Below are positions 9,025 through 20,490 of a stretch of DNA of 64,000 bases, piece after piece. Numbering within the stretch: the first letter of the stretch is position 1; every line of letters starts with the position of its first letter. The stretch is from Phytophthora colocasiae. Lineage: Eukaryota; Oomycota; Peronosporomycetes; Peronosporales; Peronosporaceae. The DNA lies in the NCBI GenBank assembly GCA_018806915.1, contig JAGKQI010000074.1:1-64000 (forward strand). The letters are read 5' to 3'. The position numbers and the translations under genes were made by a program. The notes beneath the pieces are model-generated. The model was not told where the DNA came from and searched no databases. It saw only the letters and a list, made by a program, of their open reading frames with translations.

Positions 9025-10934
9025 CCTCCCGACTAGTCGAGGATCTTCTGCTTCTTGGCTGGGGCTTCTCCTCGTCCTCGTCTTCGTAGGGATCGTCGTC
9101 GGACTGATGCTCATCGTCGTTCTCCGCTCGCTTCGGACTCGCTCTCGTCACTACTGCTGCCCAGGAAGTCGTCAGACGTCTCCTTCTTGACTTGGAGTAG
9201 TTTCTCCGGCCTCCAGGTCACGGTTGGATACTTCGGGTGGGAACTTGGCCTCTTCGGGGATTCGACCTTGGCCGGCGAAGGACTGCGAGACTTGGACTCG
9301 GGCGACGTGGGCGCTTTCGCCTTAGGTGACGATGGGGAAGCGGGCTTGGACTGGGTCGGCGAGGCGTTCCCTGAAGCAGCCGGAGAAGCGGTCTTGGGGC
9401 TGGTCTTGGGCGTCACGGCAGGAGAAGCGTTCTTGGGAGATTTCGGCGGAGTCGCTACCTTGGGGACCGGAGGACGCTTTCGTGGAAACATCCGGAGCCA
9501 CTGAGAAGTCGCTAGAACGCGTCTTTAGCGAGGCCCGACTTAGACTTGGACTTCTTGAAGTGGGGAACGAGAAGCTTGGGATCCAGGCGCCCAGTACCGT
9601 GAGCTGTCGGACCGCCCTTGCGTCAGAAACGATCATAGCCGCCGACCACTTCGGAGGACTCCTAGCGCTGACACGGTCGTGGGAGACCTTGTATGAACCG
9701 TTCTGGAGCTGCTTCACCATGCTCTTAGCCAACGCGACGATGCGAGAACTCTTGCGAAGATAGAGGCCAGGTGCCTTGGTGAGTGTCGACGGCCCACCCC
9801 TTGCGAGGCGTGCGATCGGACTGGATGTCGATCAGGCATCGGGCCAACGCTTCGTCGGAGAGACGATTCTCCACCTTGATGTTGTCCGGGTCCAAAGCCT
9901 CCGTCCAGTAGAGAAGATCAGGAACGTCGGAGAAGGAGTCGCGGTTCAGGAAGAACGGTTCCAAGGCGTGCTTCATCTTCTTTTTCGTACTCGGCCTTGT
10001 CCCTGCGGCGAAGAGAAACGAGACTGTCGATGATCGGGCCGTGGTAACCCGGGCCTCGCGACTGGTTCCGTCCCGGTTGACCACCCCACCACATCAGCAG
10101 CTTGGAGTCGGGGCAGGCCTCCGAGGAGCTGGAGGAAGTTGTAGTATCCCCACGTCTCAATGCAGAGACTCTAGAACCTCATGCGCCCGGCAACCGCTTC
10201 CATCTTTGCCTTGCGACGACGAGTCTGTGCGGCTGAAGACTTGAGAGGCGCATGAGCTGCCATCCCAGAAGACGGGGCGATCGTGGTTCCACCAGCGCCA
10301 GTGAGCTCGGTAAACTTCGGGGTACGCTTCAGGATCGTACCAGAGACTCGCGCCTTCACACGGATACGCCAACTGGAACGGTGTCTTCCCTTCTCCGCGG
10401 CGTCGCTGTAGAGGCTCTTCAAAGGTCGTCTCGAATCTCTTGGGGCGTGGTAACCGCCAGCTCAACCGTGAAGAACGACTTCTTGCGCTCCGGAGAAGAC
10501 GAAGGCGAAGAGTTTCGAGACCGTTCCTTGCGTTTCTTGGACGAAGATGACTTGGGAGTGGACGTAGTCTTGGAAGAGCCCCGGGATGAAGCGTTCTTGG
10601 GCGAAGGACCTGTGAAGCGAGGATGCAGCTTGGCCCTCTTGCTGAAACGCTGACGCGAAGGCTTGGGCAGCACGAGAACGGGGCCCCCGAACGCGTCCGA
10701 AGCGTAACCTGTCTGGTCGATGACAGCTTCAGCGATGTCGTCCAGGATGTCGAGCCCGGTGGAGCCTTCGTTGACGCTCAACACCTCCCTCATCTCGGAC
10801 CAGAAGGCGACCTGAGCCTGCGTGGGCGTTATGTCTTCCTCCTCCCTCTCTTCTCTCTCATCCTCCGCGGCGTAGCGCTTGACGAGACGCTTGAACAACC
10901 CGTCGTATTCCTCCTCGAGCCTGGACTTGCCCAT
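9025..10934 (-). pseudogene. Decayed antisense ORF of element B
   Basis: On the minus strand, a chain of overlapping open stretches in changing frames (10934-10419, 10465-10157, 10160-9918, 10084-9725, 9732-9322, 9491-9111, then an acidic tail to ~9025) reads as one disrupted protein of roughly 600 residues. The N terminus is acidic and helical (EEREEEDITPTQAQ), followed by a basic Ser-Pro-Lys tract, a Trp-rich block (WYDPEAYPEVYRAHWRWW), a central region with YHGPIIDSL, and a Pro/Ser/Lys-rich C terminus. Composition and position, opposite to pol and downstream of it, match the antisense ORFs of A and G. I see no convincing residue-level identity to them. Function unknown; broken by several frameshifts. 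Confidence 0.5.
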
Positions 10935-11142
10935 GACGACGTTGCTGCCGGTGGTGTTCTCGAAGTGGAAGGAACTGTAATATGGGAAAGAGCCCCTTTC
11001 TCGTTGGGACTTTGCGAAGGCCTTATCCGAGAAAGTGAAGCGTGTGACCCAAATGGACCGATTTTGACTACTAACTACGGTTGGTGGAGGGATTAGACTA
11101 TCGAGTCTCGGAGTTGAAAGGAAATACCTTCGATGATGCCAG

Positions 11143-12476
11143 GTGACTGGTTTTGGTACTGCAGCGTGCGATAGCTCTGGAGAACAGACCGAACGCTCGA
11201 GTCGGAAGTTGCCGAAGTGGCCATTTCCGTTTTGGTCTCACCACTCGCAAGAAGGACTGATGGACGAGTGGGCGAACTCTGTGCTCGGGGAGTACGCTCG
11301 CTGGGAGCTATTGCCGGATTACTTGGGAACGGTTCTAGTCTGGATTGTGACCACGCCCCTGAGGAACGTGTTCTGGACGTTTGGTGCTGGAAGCGTGGAG
11401 AGTGACTCGTTTGAACGGTGGTATGTGAAGCTTGACTTACGGCGCGATACCAGGAAGTGATGCGGAACCCTGCTTTGCGCCAGCTGAACGGTTTAGCCTA
11501 CGGTTTTGCTCTGTGGAGGCGCTCTCGTTGCTGTCCCTGTTCAAGTGTTGGAGCAGAACGCTCTCGAGTACGGTCGCTATGGACAAATGCACCGAAGTTG
11601 GTGGGTTGCGAGACAGATCACGTTCGGAGAGTACGGGCCCGACCTTTTGCTGGAAACTACTGAGTCAGCTAGACGCTATTACCAAGCCTGGAGGGAGGGA
11701 AGCGTGAACGCTTGGAGACGCGTGTACGCTGGCGTGCAAGGACTGTGCTGGATAACGCTTCTAATGCTTTCGATGGCTATACATCTGCCAATGATGCTCT
11801 ACGATCTACTGGAGTTTGTGCTGTGTGGAAGCACAGGTGTGGTCGTGGTGTTGGCTGTCCTGAATGTGCTGAACTACGGTGAGAGATGGACTTCTTGGGG
11901 GTATAATATCACCGGAGTCGTAGCCGTTGTCAGTCTAGTAACGCATGGATGGGACCGTGGAGGTCGCCTGCGCAAGATTGCTCCCCGAGGAATCATTGAA
12001 GAAGCTTTGGACAGCGATGCAGAGGAACGCTGACGAGCGTTACCGTGCGGAGGAAGCTAGCCTGCAACGTCTGCGTGGGCCGGAAGTGATGCCCAAAGGA
12101 AGAGGCGTCTAGTGAGGAGAGTGATCGCGAAGGAAATGAAGAGTCAGCCTCGTCAGAGGACGAGCCTGAAGAAGGACCTTCACCTGCCGCTAGCATTCCT
12201 GCTCGTCGCGCTTCGATGCCGGAACACTTCACGACGGCCGACGCCTACATGGTCGAATCGCTACGGGGCTTGGCTGACGAGTTCCAACGCCGTGTTCGCC
12301 GAGGACGGCGAACGTCTAGTCGGGGGGAATGTCCCGTACCCGGGATTGCAGGACCCATTCCAGCGGTGGTGGACTCGAGCCAAGCTAGGATGAGGACCCA
12401 ATCTAGGACCCGCAGGATGGCTACACCACCCAGAGGCTACACTCACGGTACCGTTCCTGTGGTACCGTATCACTAG
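11143..12476 (+). pseudogene. Decayed sense ORF with hydrophobic segments (element B)
   Basis: Consecutive plus-strand open stretches (11143-11460, 11457-11663, 11506-12033, then other frames to ~12476) read as one disrupted protein. Likely membrane segments are around LGTVLVWIVTTPLRNVFW, LCWITLLMLSMAIHLPMMLY, STGVVVVLAVLNVLNYG and ITGVVAVVSLVTHGW. A long acidic tail follows (EESDREGNEESASSEDEPEE). It lies downstream of the antisense ORF and before a possible LTR. I do not recognise the family. An envelope-like or accessory membrane protein is possible by position, but no signal peptide, fusion peptide or cysteine pattern supports that. A captured host membrane protein is the alternative. Confidence 0.4.
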
Positions 12477-12674
12477 GGTGATGTGCCCCTTGGAAAGATG
12501 GCGCTAGACGCTCGTGATCCGGAAGCGTGGAGGTCCGCAGAGCTACTTGGACCAATGGACGCCCCCGAAGGTGGGAAGATGCTACTCTCGTTGGGCGACA
12601 GGTGACTACTGCAAGGACGGATGGCAGGTCATAGGCCCCGGTGTGTGAAGTGGACGAGGCGTCCCTAGGGGCGT
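12477..12674. other. Spacer before possible element B LTR
   Basis: No gene seen. It ends in a short purine-rich run (CTAGGGGCG) just before TGTGCTATCG, which could be a weak polypurine tract. Confidence 0.3.
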
Positions 12675-12868
12675 TGTGCTATCGCTCTCCCTATTTCTTT
12701 TAGTTGCGAATTTCCCTGGTCGAGAGAAGACAAGAACAAATTTACGTATTTTTTATATTACTAAAAGCGTTCTACTAGACTCTACTTCGACGAGCTCCGA
12801 GGCCCCACTCAGGACTGTACTCACCCAAACAGCCACAGGTACCGACCCAGCCGGGGAGGTGCGCGACA
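12675..12868 (+). mobile_element. Possible short LTR of element B
   Basis: Starts TGTGCTATCG and ends GTGCGCGACA, resembling the ...TTCGCGACA ends of the other LTRs here. An AT-rich TATA-like stretch lies at 12746-12760. No second copy exists in the window, so the call rests only on termini and position. Confidence 0.25.
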
Positions 12869-13281
12869 AAGTCGAACCCTTCATGCAAGTCAATTTTGCT
12901 GCAGCGCCTCGAAACCAACGTCTTGCTCGGACCGGCTATTTGATGGATAATCGCAGGGTACTGCAACCACTCGATCTAGCACGTACACCTCCATCACCAC
13001 CACTACGTCAGATCTTTTCATGATCCGATGATGTTTCGCTAATGAAATCGTCGCATAACATGCGCTTTTCTTCCGATAGTTCATTCGAGAAGAAGTGATA
13101 ATCCGAAAAGTTTTTTCTCGTCCCCTCATAATACTAGTTTTATCAATAATTGTTATATTTCAGCATTAGGTCCTTGCATTACATGAGTAGCTGCCGACAG
13201 CGATTTCCAGACAATACCTCCGAGTGATTGTTTCTTTCTCTGAGCTACTTAACCGAAGCTCAAATCTCTCTCAGCTTTAGC
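12869..13281. other. Unassigned spacer
   Basis: AT-richer sequence with no supported ORF. It may include more of a diverged Copia LTR leading into 13282. Confidence 0.3.
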
Positions 13282-13483
13282 CGCATACTCTTCTTATGAT
13301 GTAGCAAACAAATCGTCAAGTAAAATGGAAAATATACAGAGGAGCTCCATACAGTTCGAGCCCGAATGAGACGTTGTGATAAGGTTCACGCTTTGGTAAC
13401 TTGATCCGCTGCGACTCCGCTAGGATTTTCTGGTATTGGTACTCAATGACCCCTTGGAAATACCCTCCTCCTCTATAGTTTTG
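13282..13483 (+). mobile_element. Copia LTR remnant
   Basis: The sequence from CGCATACTCTTCTT to CCTCTATAGTTTTG is almost the reverse complement of 60832-61033, which lies in the LTR of the minus-strand Copia element. Here it abuts the gag coding region of A' directly, so it marks a Copia insertion or deletion that removed the 5' half of A'. Confidence 0.75.
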
Positions 13484-14383
13484 AAGAGTTCCGAGACTCC
13501 GTTGGACTTCTTCTATCGCCTGAACTCGGCCGCCGGAAAAGCTGAGGTGGACTTCAGAAAATCTTCCAGACGCCTGGAGAAACACGTTTCTGAGGTATAT
13601 CACCAAGCTGAAGGACGAGCGTCTGAAGATCGCGTTACAAGGCCGGAAGTTCAGGAGTATCTCGGACTTGGAATATGCTCTGCAACAGGACGAAGATGTC
13701 TGGCGAACTGCTGATCAGGATACTACGACCACCAGACATCGGGACTTCCGAGCGGACAACCTCCCACGCGGACAGTTTAACCCAAAGCGTATGGGAAGAC
13801 TTACGTCGCCCGAGAAGCAGACCCGGATGCCTCTGACGATGTCGATGCGGATACCAGAACTCAAGAGAAGGATGCCCAGAGCTTCGTCGTCAGAATACGA
13901 TCGCGAGGTGTCTGGTGTGCAATCTTCGTCTGGTGTACAAGCTGCCTCTCAGGCGCCTGGTGGTGCTGATTGGACTCAGACTCTGACAAACGAAGTTTAT
14001 CGGGTCATGGATAACATGGGATGGCGACCGCCGCCCCAGTCTCCCCGAGGATCATCAGGTCAAGCCTTCCAGCAGACACGGCGCGATAACCCTGACTACT
14101 GGAACAAGTTCTGCGAGAAGTGTCGCCGCTCGGGTCATTCAGAAGAGAACTGGAGAGACATTGTCTGTGACAGATGTCAGGAGAAAGGTCACCCGAGCAG
14201 GATGTGCCGAGTACCGCCGTGTGAGGTTTGCGGAAAGGTGCACTCGGGAGACCATGCGAAGACATCAAGACCCTGGAATCCCTCAAGAAACTAGCCCGTC
14301 AAGGTACACTGAAGGACCTGCCGGATCACCTACTGGAGAGACTCCTGGGTGACGAGGCTGACTCTGGGAAACAGTTAAACTAG
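13484..14383 (+). pseudogene. gag: gag C-terminal part with zinc knuckles (element A')
   Basis: Encodes the end of the capsid domain (ETPLDFFYRLNSAAGKAEVDF), a Ser-rich linker and two CCHC-type knuckles. The first knuckle is damaged: the homologous E3 protein has CEKCQRSGHSEEDC, but A' reads CEKCRRSGHSEENW and has lost the last cysteine. The second (CDRCQEKGHPSRMC) is intact. Frame breaks occur near 13590 and 14255, and the stop TAG is at 14381-14383. The product would package element RNA in cytoplasmic particles; this copy cannot make it. The left end is cut by the Copia LTR remnant. Confidence 0.85.
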
Positions 14384-14397
14384 CAAGCCCGTCGGAT

Positions 14398-17300
14398 GAG
14401 GATCCGAAACGCGCCAGGCAAGGCACCCCAGAGTTATGTGTACTATTGTACGTAGGACCGGAGCTGAAAACGACCCTACCTAAAAATCAACATTGCATGA
14501 CCGCTTTAGCTCAAGAATCAGCCATGTCTTCAGAAATTCCGCGTCTGAGAGACAGTTCATCGGACTTTCCGAGGGACTGTTCACCGGACTTTCCGAGAGA
14601 CAATGAACCGCCTCCGGACGACACAATCCAGTTTCGTCTGAAAGACGGGGAATGTTATGGCTGGTGGGAGGATCACTACCCTGACCCGGCAAAGCGTGAT
14701 GTGGTTATGGTGCATGGCGCTGTCAATGATCATCGGACCAAGATTCTCCTGGACACCGGTGCGACTATCAACATCCTGAGTTACGACTTTGCGCGTAAGC
14801 TCGGACTCAGGCTCAAGTCACACAAACAAACAAGGGTGTCTGGGATGGGAGGAGTTCCGACGTACATTGGTGCCAGTGCTGAGATCAAGCTGACTCTCGG
14901 ACCGAGAGTGGTTTTACATTGTTGATGTCTTGGTTGCGAATATCGGCGAAGGTATAAACGTGCTATTGGGAATGGGATTTATGTTCGCGGCTGGTCTGAG
15001 GATCAGCGTTCGTGAGGGACTGGTATCTATGCCAGACGAAGTTGTGGTGATGATGTGCAGCTGGGAGCCTGGTGATCCATATCGGCAGGAACAGGTCCAT
15101 CAGACCAAGTGAAGCTGTACTCCTGAGGCGGGTGAAGAATTTGTTGTTCGCATTGATTATGGTCCGACGAACCCACAACGAGAGGTCGTGTGGGCGGGAC
15201 GTGGAGACCGTTGGGTGACTCAACTGATTTATGCAGCCCGGTCATGGCCTGTGGCGGTGCGCGTGGTGAACAGCTCCGACAAGAATACTTGGGTGAGTGA
15301 ATTTTCTGACGTTGCAAGGATTGTGGAGTATGGATTTTTCCACGACATGGTCGCTTTGTACGGCCAGGCTCTGCAGCCTATCGTGACTGGGAAGTTTTGA
15401 TCCTGGAGAACACTCCGTCACCAGAGACGAAGAGACGCCTGAAGGCCGAAGCTGACTTGGAGGATCTAATACCTCAACCTCCGTGTGTGGATCACCCGGT
15501 ATACCCGTGGCCCACTAAGATCTTACAGCGCCCAAGGCTGGACAATGCTCGAAGTACAGTTTGTGAGGCCCACTTCGGTCCCACGAACAAAACGAGTTCG
15601 TTTCGCTTTGGATGTGGCTACGCAGACAGATGACTGGGTGGAGTGCCGGAGAAGAGGAGAGACCCGAGACACCGCTGTGTACCCCGGGGATCTGGAATCG
15701 TCATCAGGTAAAACGACTCCAAAAGGCTCCGGAACCACGTCTGGAATTTCGAGTAACGCTATCGAGGATGAAGTCACCCTGAGTGTTTCCGGTGAACTGT
15801 CCATGGGAGATGAGGATCCGACAGACTGTTCATGGGACATCCCAATCCAGAGTATGCCAGGCACCCCTGTGGAAAAGCTCCGAGCCGAGTACGAGCGGTG
15901 CATGCGAGTCACGAATGAGGAATTGGATCTGGAACCCGGTGTCTACATACGGGAAGGAACGGACCTACTCTCTCAATTACGTGACCAACTGGTTATGCTA
16001 CCTGAATTGGAAGATCTGACTGCCGAATGCGATATCGACAAGGCTGACGTCGGAGTACCCGGGAAAACAACGCCGGAAATGGAGCAGAAACTCAGGGATA
16101 TCTTAAAGTATCACCGGAAAATCTTTCTGGGAGACGGCAACGCCGCACCTGCCCCGGCAAGGGGCGTGGTCTGTGATTTGGACGTGGGAGACGCTAAACC
16201 TGTTGCCCAACGTCCGAGGTCCGTTGCCCCTCACCTGATGATCAAGGTGTACGAACTTCTGAAGAAACTCCTGGAGACCGGACTCATCGAGTACTCGACT
16301 TCGCCTTGGGCATCACCAATTGTGATTGTCCTCAAGAAGAATGGTGTGGACATACGCATGTTTATTGATTATCGAGTGGTGAATGGTTTTATCCAGTTGT
16401 CGCGTTATCCGTTGCCCCTGATAGACGATCTGTTGATTGGTTTTGAGGCGGCATTGTGGTTTTTGAGTCTGGATATGGCAAGTGGTTTTGGGCCATCCGA
16501 ATGACGGAGCGTGCAAGGCTGATCTCAGCGTTCATCTGCCCATTTGGACACTTCCAGTGGGTAAGAATGCCCTTCGGTCTGAAGAACGCGCCTCTGGTAT
16601 ACCAGGCGATGTTGGATAACTGTTTGTGGGGATTTGTGCGATTGTCACCTGAAGAGGAAGCTGAGGTCGACTCCGACGTTCTGGAATTGCTGAAGTTGGA
16701 GCCTCAGAACTCTGATGAATATGGTCTGATGTCTGGTGAACAACTTCAGAACTCTGATGAACATATGTCAGAGGTTCCGGTGCTCACCGACCAAATGACT
16801 GTCTTTCAGAGGAACATCCCAGTCCCGTCCTTCATGGGACCGGTACTCGGTCGAAGTTCCTACATTGACGACATTGCTCATGGGGCGCCCACCTGGGATC
16901 AACTCTGTGAAGACCTAAACTCCTTACTTTTCAGACTCAGATATTGGAACATTTCTGTGAGCTTGCCCAAGAGCGAGTTCGGGAAGCTGACGATTCCTTA
17001 TCTGTCACTTGAGATCAGTGCTGAAGGACTGAGAGCCACGCCGAAGATCGTCAAGGGAGTGGAAGAATTGCCGTTCCCGTCGACACTCAAGGGAGTACAG
17101 AGTTTCATGGGAAGTCTGAATTACTACAACAAGTTTATCGAAGATTTACCGGTGATCGCTGCTGTGCTCTACGAGTTGTCCGATGAACAGATTCGCGCTA
17201 GTCGAGATTTGGCTCGAGCGAAAGAAGCCTTTGAGATCCTGAAGCGCAAGATTGTCTCGACACCGCTCCTCAGACACCCAGATCGCACCAGACCTTTCGT

Positions 17301-20105
17301 TATTATACCTCATGCGAACCCGTGGGCTGCTTCAGCCGTCTTGGGACAGGAGTACGATGGTGTGATACACCCAGTACGGTTCACTGGACGTGTGCTGAAT
17401 GAGGCAGAACTCCGGTATCACATCGCAGAGAAGGAGGTCATCGCGATCCTCAGGGTTCTGGAGAACTTTCGGGCTCTGGTAAACACGAGTCCCGTGATCA
17501 CGGTGTACACCAGACATTCCAGTGTTGAAATGGCTCCTGACATCCCAGTTCGGCGGATGGTCGGAACGTGAAGTGGGGACTGAAGCTGTCACATTGGAAC
17601 TTGGAGATTCGCAGGATCCAGCGAGATGAAGACGGTCTCCCAGCTATTCTTGGAGCGGGCATCACACCCCGTGAACACCTCGATGAGGTCTCTGAAAACC
17701 TCATCCCCGTCAAGGGGCGAGTCAAACCTCCAGCGCCCATTAGCGTGGAGATGCTAGAGGCTGACTACCGAGGTTGTGTTCTGAGTTTTGATGGTGCCGC
17801 CAAGACATCCACTCGCCTGGGAAGCTGCGGATGTGTGCTCTGCTACCAGGTTGGAACATCCTGGAAGCCCAAGGGTTCTCTCTGAAAGACGTCACGGTGA
17901 ATGACTCAGAATACTGTGGCTTGATCAATGGATTGAAGTTGGCTTTGGAACGTGGTATCCGAGACTTGGTGGTTGTCGGAGACTCCCGTATCGCTATCCA
18001 GCAGGCTCAAGGTCTGATTAATTGTAATCAGCCGAACCTGCAGCGGAAATTGGCCGAGTTTGAGTCTCTGAAGATCAAGTTCCAGTCTCTGAAGCTAGTG
18101 CACGTGAAGCGTGAGTTCAATCAAGCGGCGGACTATTTGACGTCCAAGACTCTTGTTAATGGTGAGTCCTGGCAAGTTCAGGACCCTGACGAACTGACTC
18201 ATCTGAAATTGGTGTCCAAGATCCCAGAGAAGCTGATGAGGCCTCCCGAAGTGATGTCTTCTGAAGCTCCGGACGATGTTCACCAGACCTCTGGTGAACA
18301 CGATTGTACACCGGAGATCGATGTCCCAGGGCCAGAGTCTGCACCCCTGCCTCATGCTGCCAAGGTGCTTGCTGCCATCACTCGTGCACGCAATCATGAA
18401 GAAGCAAACCCACCAGATGACGTGGAGGCTCGTGAACCCATGGGCCCACTGGAGTTCCAGGAAGAACGTTGGCGGAGGATCAAAGTTCACCAGACTCAAG
18501 ATGTTCACCTGGCAGAACTCATCAAGTTCCTTAAGGGTGACTTGGGAGATTTACCACGACCCCGAGTAAGGAAGCTTGCCAGGATTGCCGATGATTTCAT
18601 CTTGGATTCCAGAGACGTTTTGTACCGCCTCAGCCGTGCCACCAGAGAACGTCCGAGGGACATGGTTGATGAACTCAGACTTGTGGTTCCCAGAGACGTG
18701 CATGCCGATATGCTGCACTATGCTCATGGGGATTACCAGGGTGCTCACCAGGGAATCAAACGTACGTTCGAGAAGCTGAGCTCCGAGTTCTACTGGATTG
18801 GTATGTACGCTGATGTGGAAAGGTTCGTCAAGGAGTGTATGGATTGTGCTAGTGGCAAGGGGCGTCCCCCGAATCGACCGTCGCCCGGCAACATCGAGCC
18901 CAGTCGACCTTTTGAAGTGGTGTCCATGGATTTCGTGACGCACATGCCAAAGTCTGCCAGAGGCAACACGTTCCTGTTGTTGTTCCAAGACATGTTCTCA
19001 GGCTATGTGATGTGCAAGCCTATGAGTATAACTACGGCTCAAGATGTCGCTGAGGCCTACGAGGAACGTGTCTTTCGGAACTTCGGAGCTAGTTCCCTGA
19101 TACGCCATGATCAAGATCCTCGGTTAATGAGTGAAGTGTTTAGGTGTTTCCGGGACCTCCTGGGAAGCAGACAGCGAGCGACTCTGGCGTACCGTCCCCA
19201 GGCGAACGGCCAGCAAGAGCGGTCTGTTCAGACAGTCGTGCGCGCCATCAAGGCCTACATTGCCGAAGCTGATCAGAGCGATTGGGACGACCACGCCGAA
19301 CGCCTGATGTTCGCATTGAACACTTCCTTTGACGCGACCCGTTTGGAAACACCTTTCTTTCTGGTGCACGGATGGGATGCTCATGGGACTGTGTCCGCGA
19401 TGCTTGGTCCAAAGCCTTCTGGTGTACAAGAGCACACTGCTTATGAGTGGCGTCGGAAGATGCAACGAGATTACAGCTACGCTCAAGCATGCGCTGAAGA
19501 ACTTCAGAAGGAAGCCAAGCGGGAGGGTTCTGAGGAACAGACCCGAAAGTGGGAGGAGCTGTCGGAACGTCTGAAGTCCGGATTTGCTGTCGGTGATGCC
19601 GTGTGGTTATACATCCCCAAGGTACAAACGGGGTTGAGTCGGAAACTCGCACACATGTGGCATGGTCCTTTCCGGATTGAGGAGATGTTGGATGATTTTC
19701 GTGTGAAACTGAAGGTCGAGGACACCGGGTATCGGGTGAACCCTTGGGTTCATATAAGTCGCCTGAAACCGAGAGCCTTGTTTCCCAGAAGACCGACCGT
19801 GGAACTCGATGTCCATGAGGATGATGACTTCGATGCAGCGCTGTTACCAGAAGACAGTTGGGAGCCCGACACCGAGAATGACGAATACGAAGTGGAAAGA
19901 TACTAGACACTCGGTGGAGCAAGCGTACCAGAACCTCCAAGAGACTTCGCGAATATCTGGTCAAGTGGAAGGGGTACGACGAGACAGAGTGGCTACCCTT
20001 GTCGAAGCTGCACTGTGGCGCTTTGCTATATGAGTTCAATCAGAGCGCACGAGCGCGAGCTCGTTTCAAGCAATGCAAGCTGGAGACGATCACCCCAGAG
20101 TTTTA
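14398..20105 (+). pseudogene. pol: pol polyprotein of element A' (protease-RT-RNaseH-RNaseH-integrase-chromodomain)
   Basis: Six or more frame changes break this polyprotein. Visible in order: aspartic protease (LLDTGATINIL, 14740-14780); RT with IDYRVVN, LSLDMASGF, MPFGLKNAPL and catalytic YIDD at ~16860; a first RNase H that keeps EKE but has IPHAN and YTRH where TDAS and TDH are expected; a second, plant-type RNase H (17775-18152); integrase zinc block, D-D-E core and GPF module; and a chromodomain cut by a one-base deletion at ~19900. A long variable acidic insert precedes YIDD. Pol starts in a separate frame after the gag stop. It should reverse transcribe and integrate the element, but this copy is inactive. 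Confidence 0.9.
17775..18152 (+). other. Acquired second RNase H domain within A' pol
   Basis: After the degenerate Gypsy RNase H the polyprotein carries SFDGAAKTS, NDSEYCGLI, VVVGDSRIAIQQ and HVKREFNQAADYLTS. These are the D, E, D and D/N-AD blocks of the plant/archaeal-like RNase H1 family (RVT_3 type). A frameshift near 17850 splits the A' copy. The E3 copy (~41430-41790, minus) is continuous. It presumably replaces the lost catalytic function of the first RNase H. Confidence 0.8.
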
Positions 20106-20490
20106 AACTCTAAAACCTATTCTGAAAACTCCGGTGAACAGTGATGTTCACCAGACGATGTATTTCAGAGATGAGGTTTCTGAGAGACATGTCTTTCGGA
20201 AATGTGATTTCGGGATACGTGACTCCCGGAGATGGTGATTGTTATGTGAATTTGTATGGAGATGATTTTGCCGTTGTGTGTGTATGATGGAATTTTACGA
20301 GTGGATTATGATGATGCTATGAGAAGAAGATTACTGAACGACATATGAGGATGTTGAAGGAGAAAGTCGCCGGGGAACTATATTGGGAATTGTTACTACG
20401 CTACGATATGCAGACGACTAAGTTATTCTGGAAGAAGAAGTGTAGTTCCCCGGAGATGTCGCGAAGAAGTACACCGGACTTCTGGCGTAC
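20106..20490. other. Spacer between pol and antisense ORF of A', with inverted repeat
   Basis: No gene. It contains the inverted repeat CCGGGGAACTA (20370-20380) / TAGTTCCCCGG (20443-20453), conserved with element A. Confidence 0.6.

Noticed and set aside
11143..12476. Calling the hydrophobic ORF an envelope gene
   Set aside because: Only position and hydrophobicity support it. No signal peptide, cleavage site or fusion peptide could be seen, so it is left as unknown.
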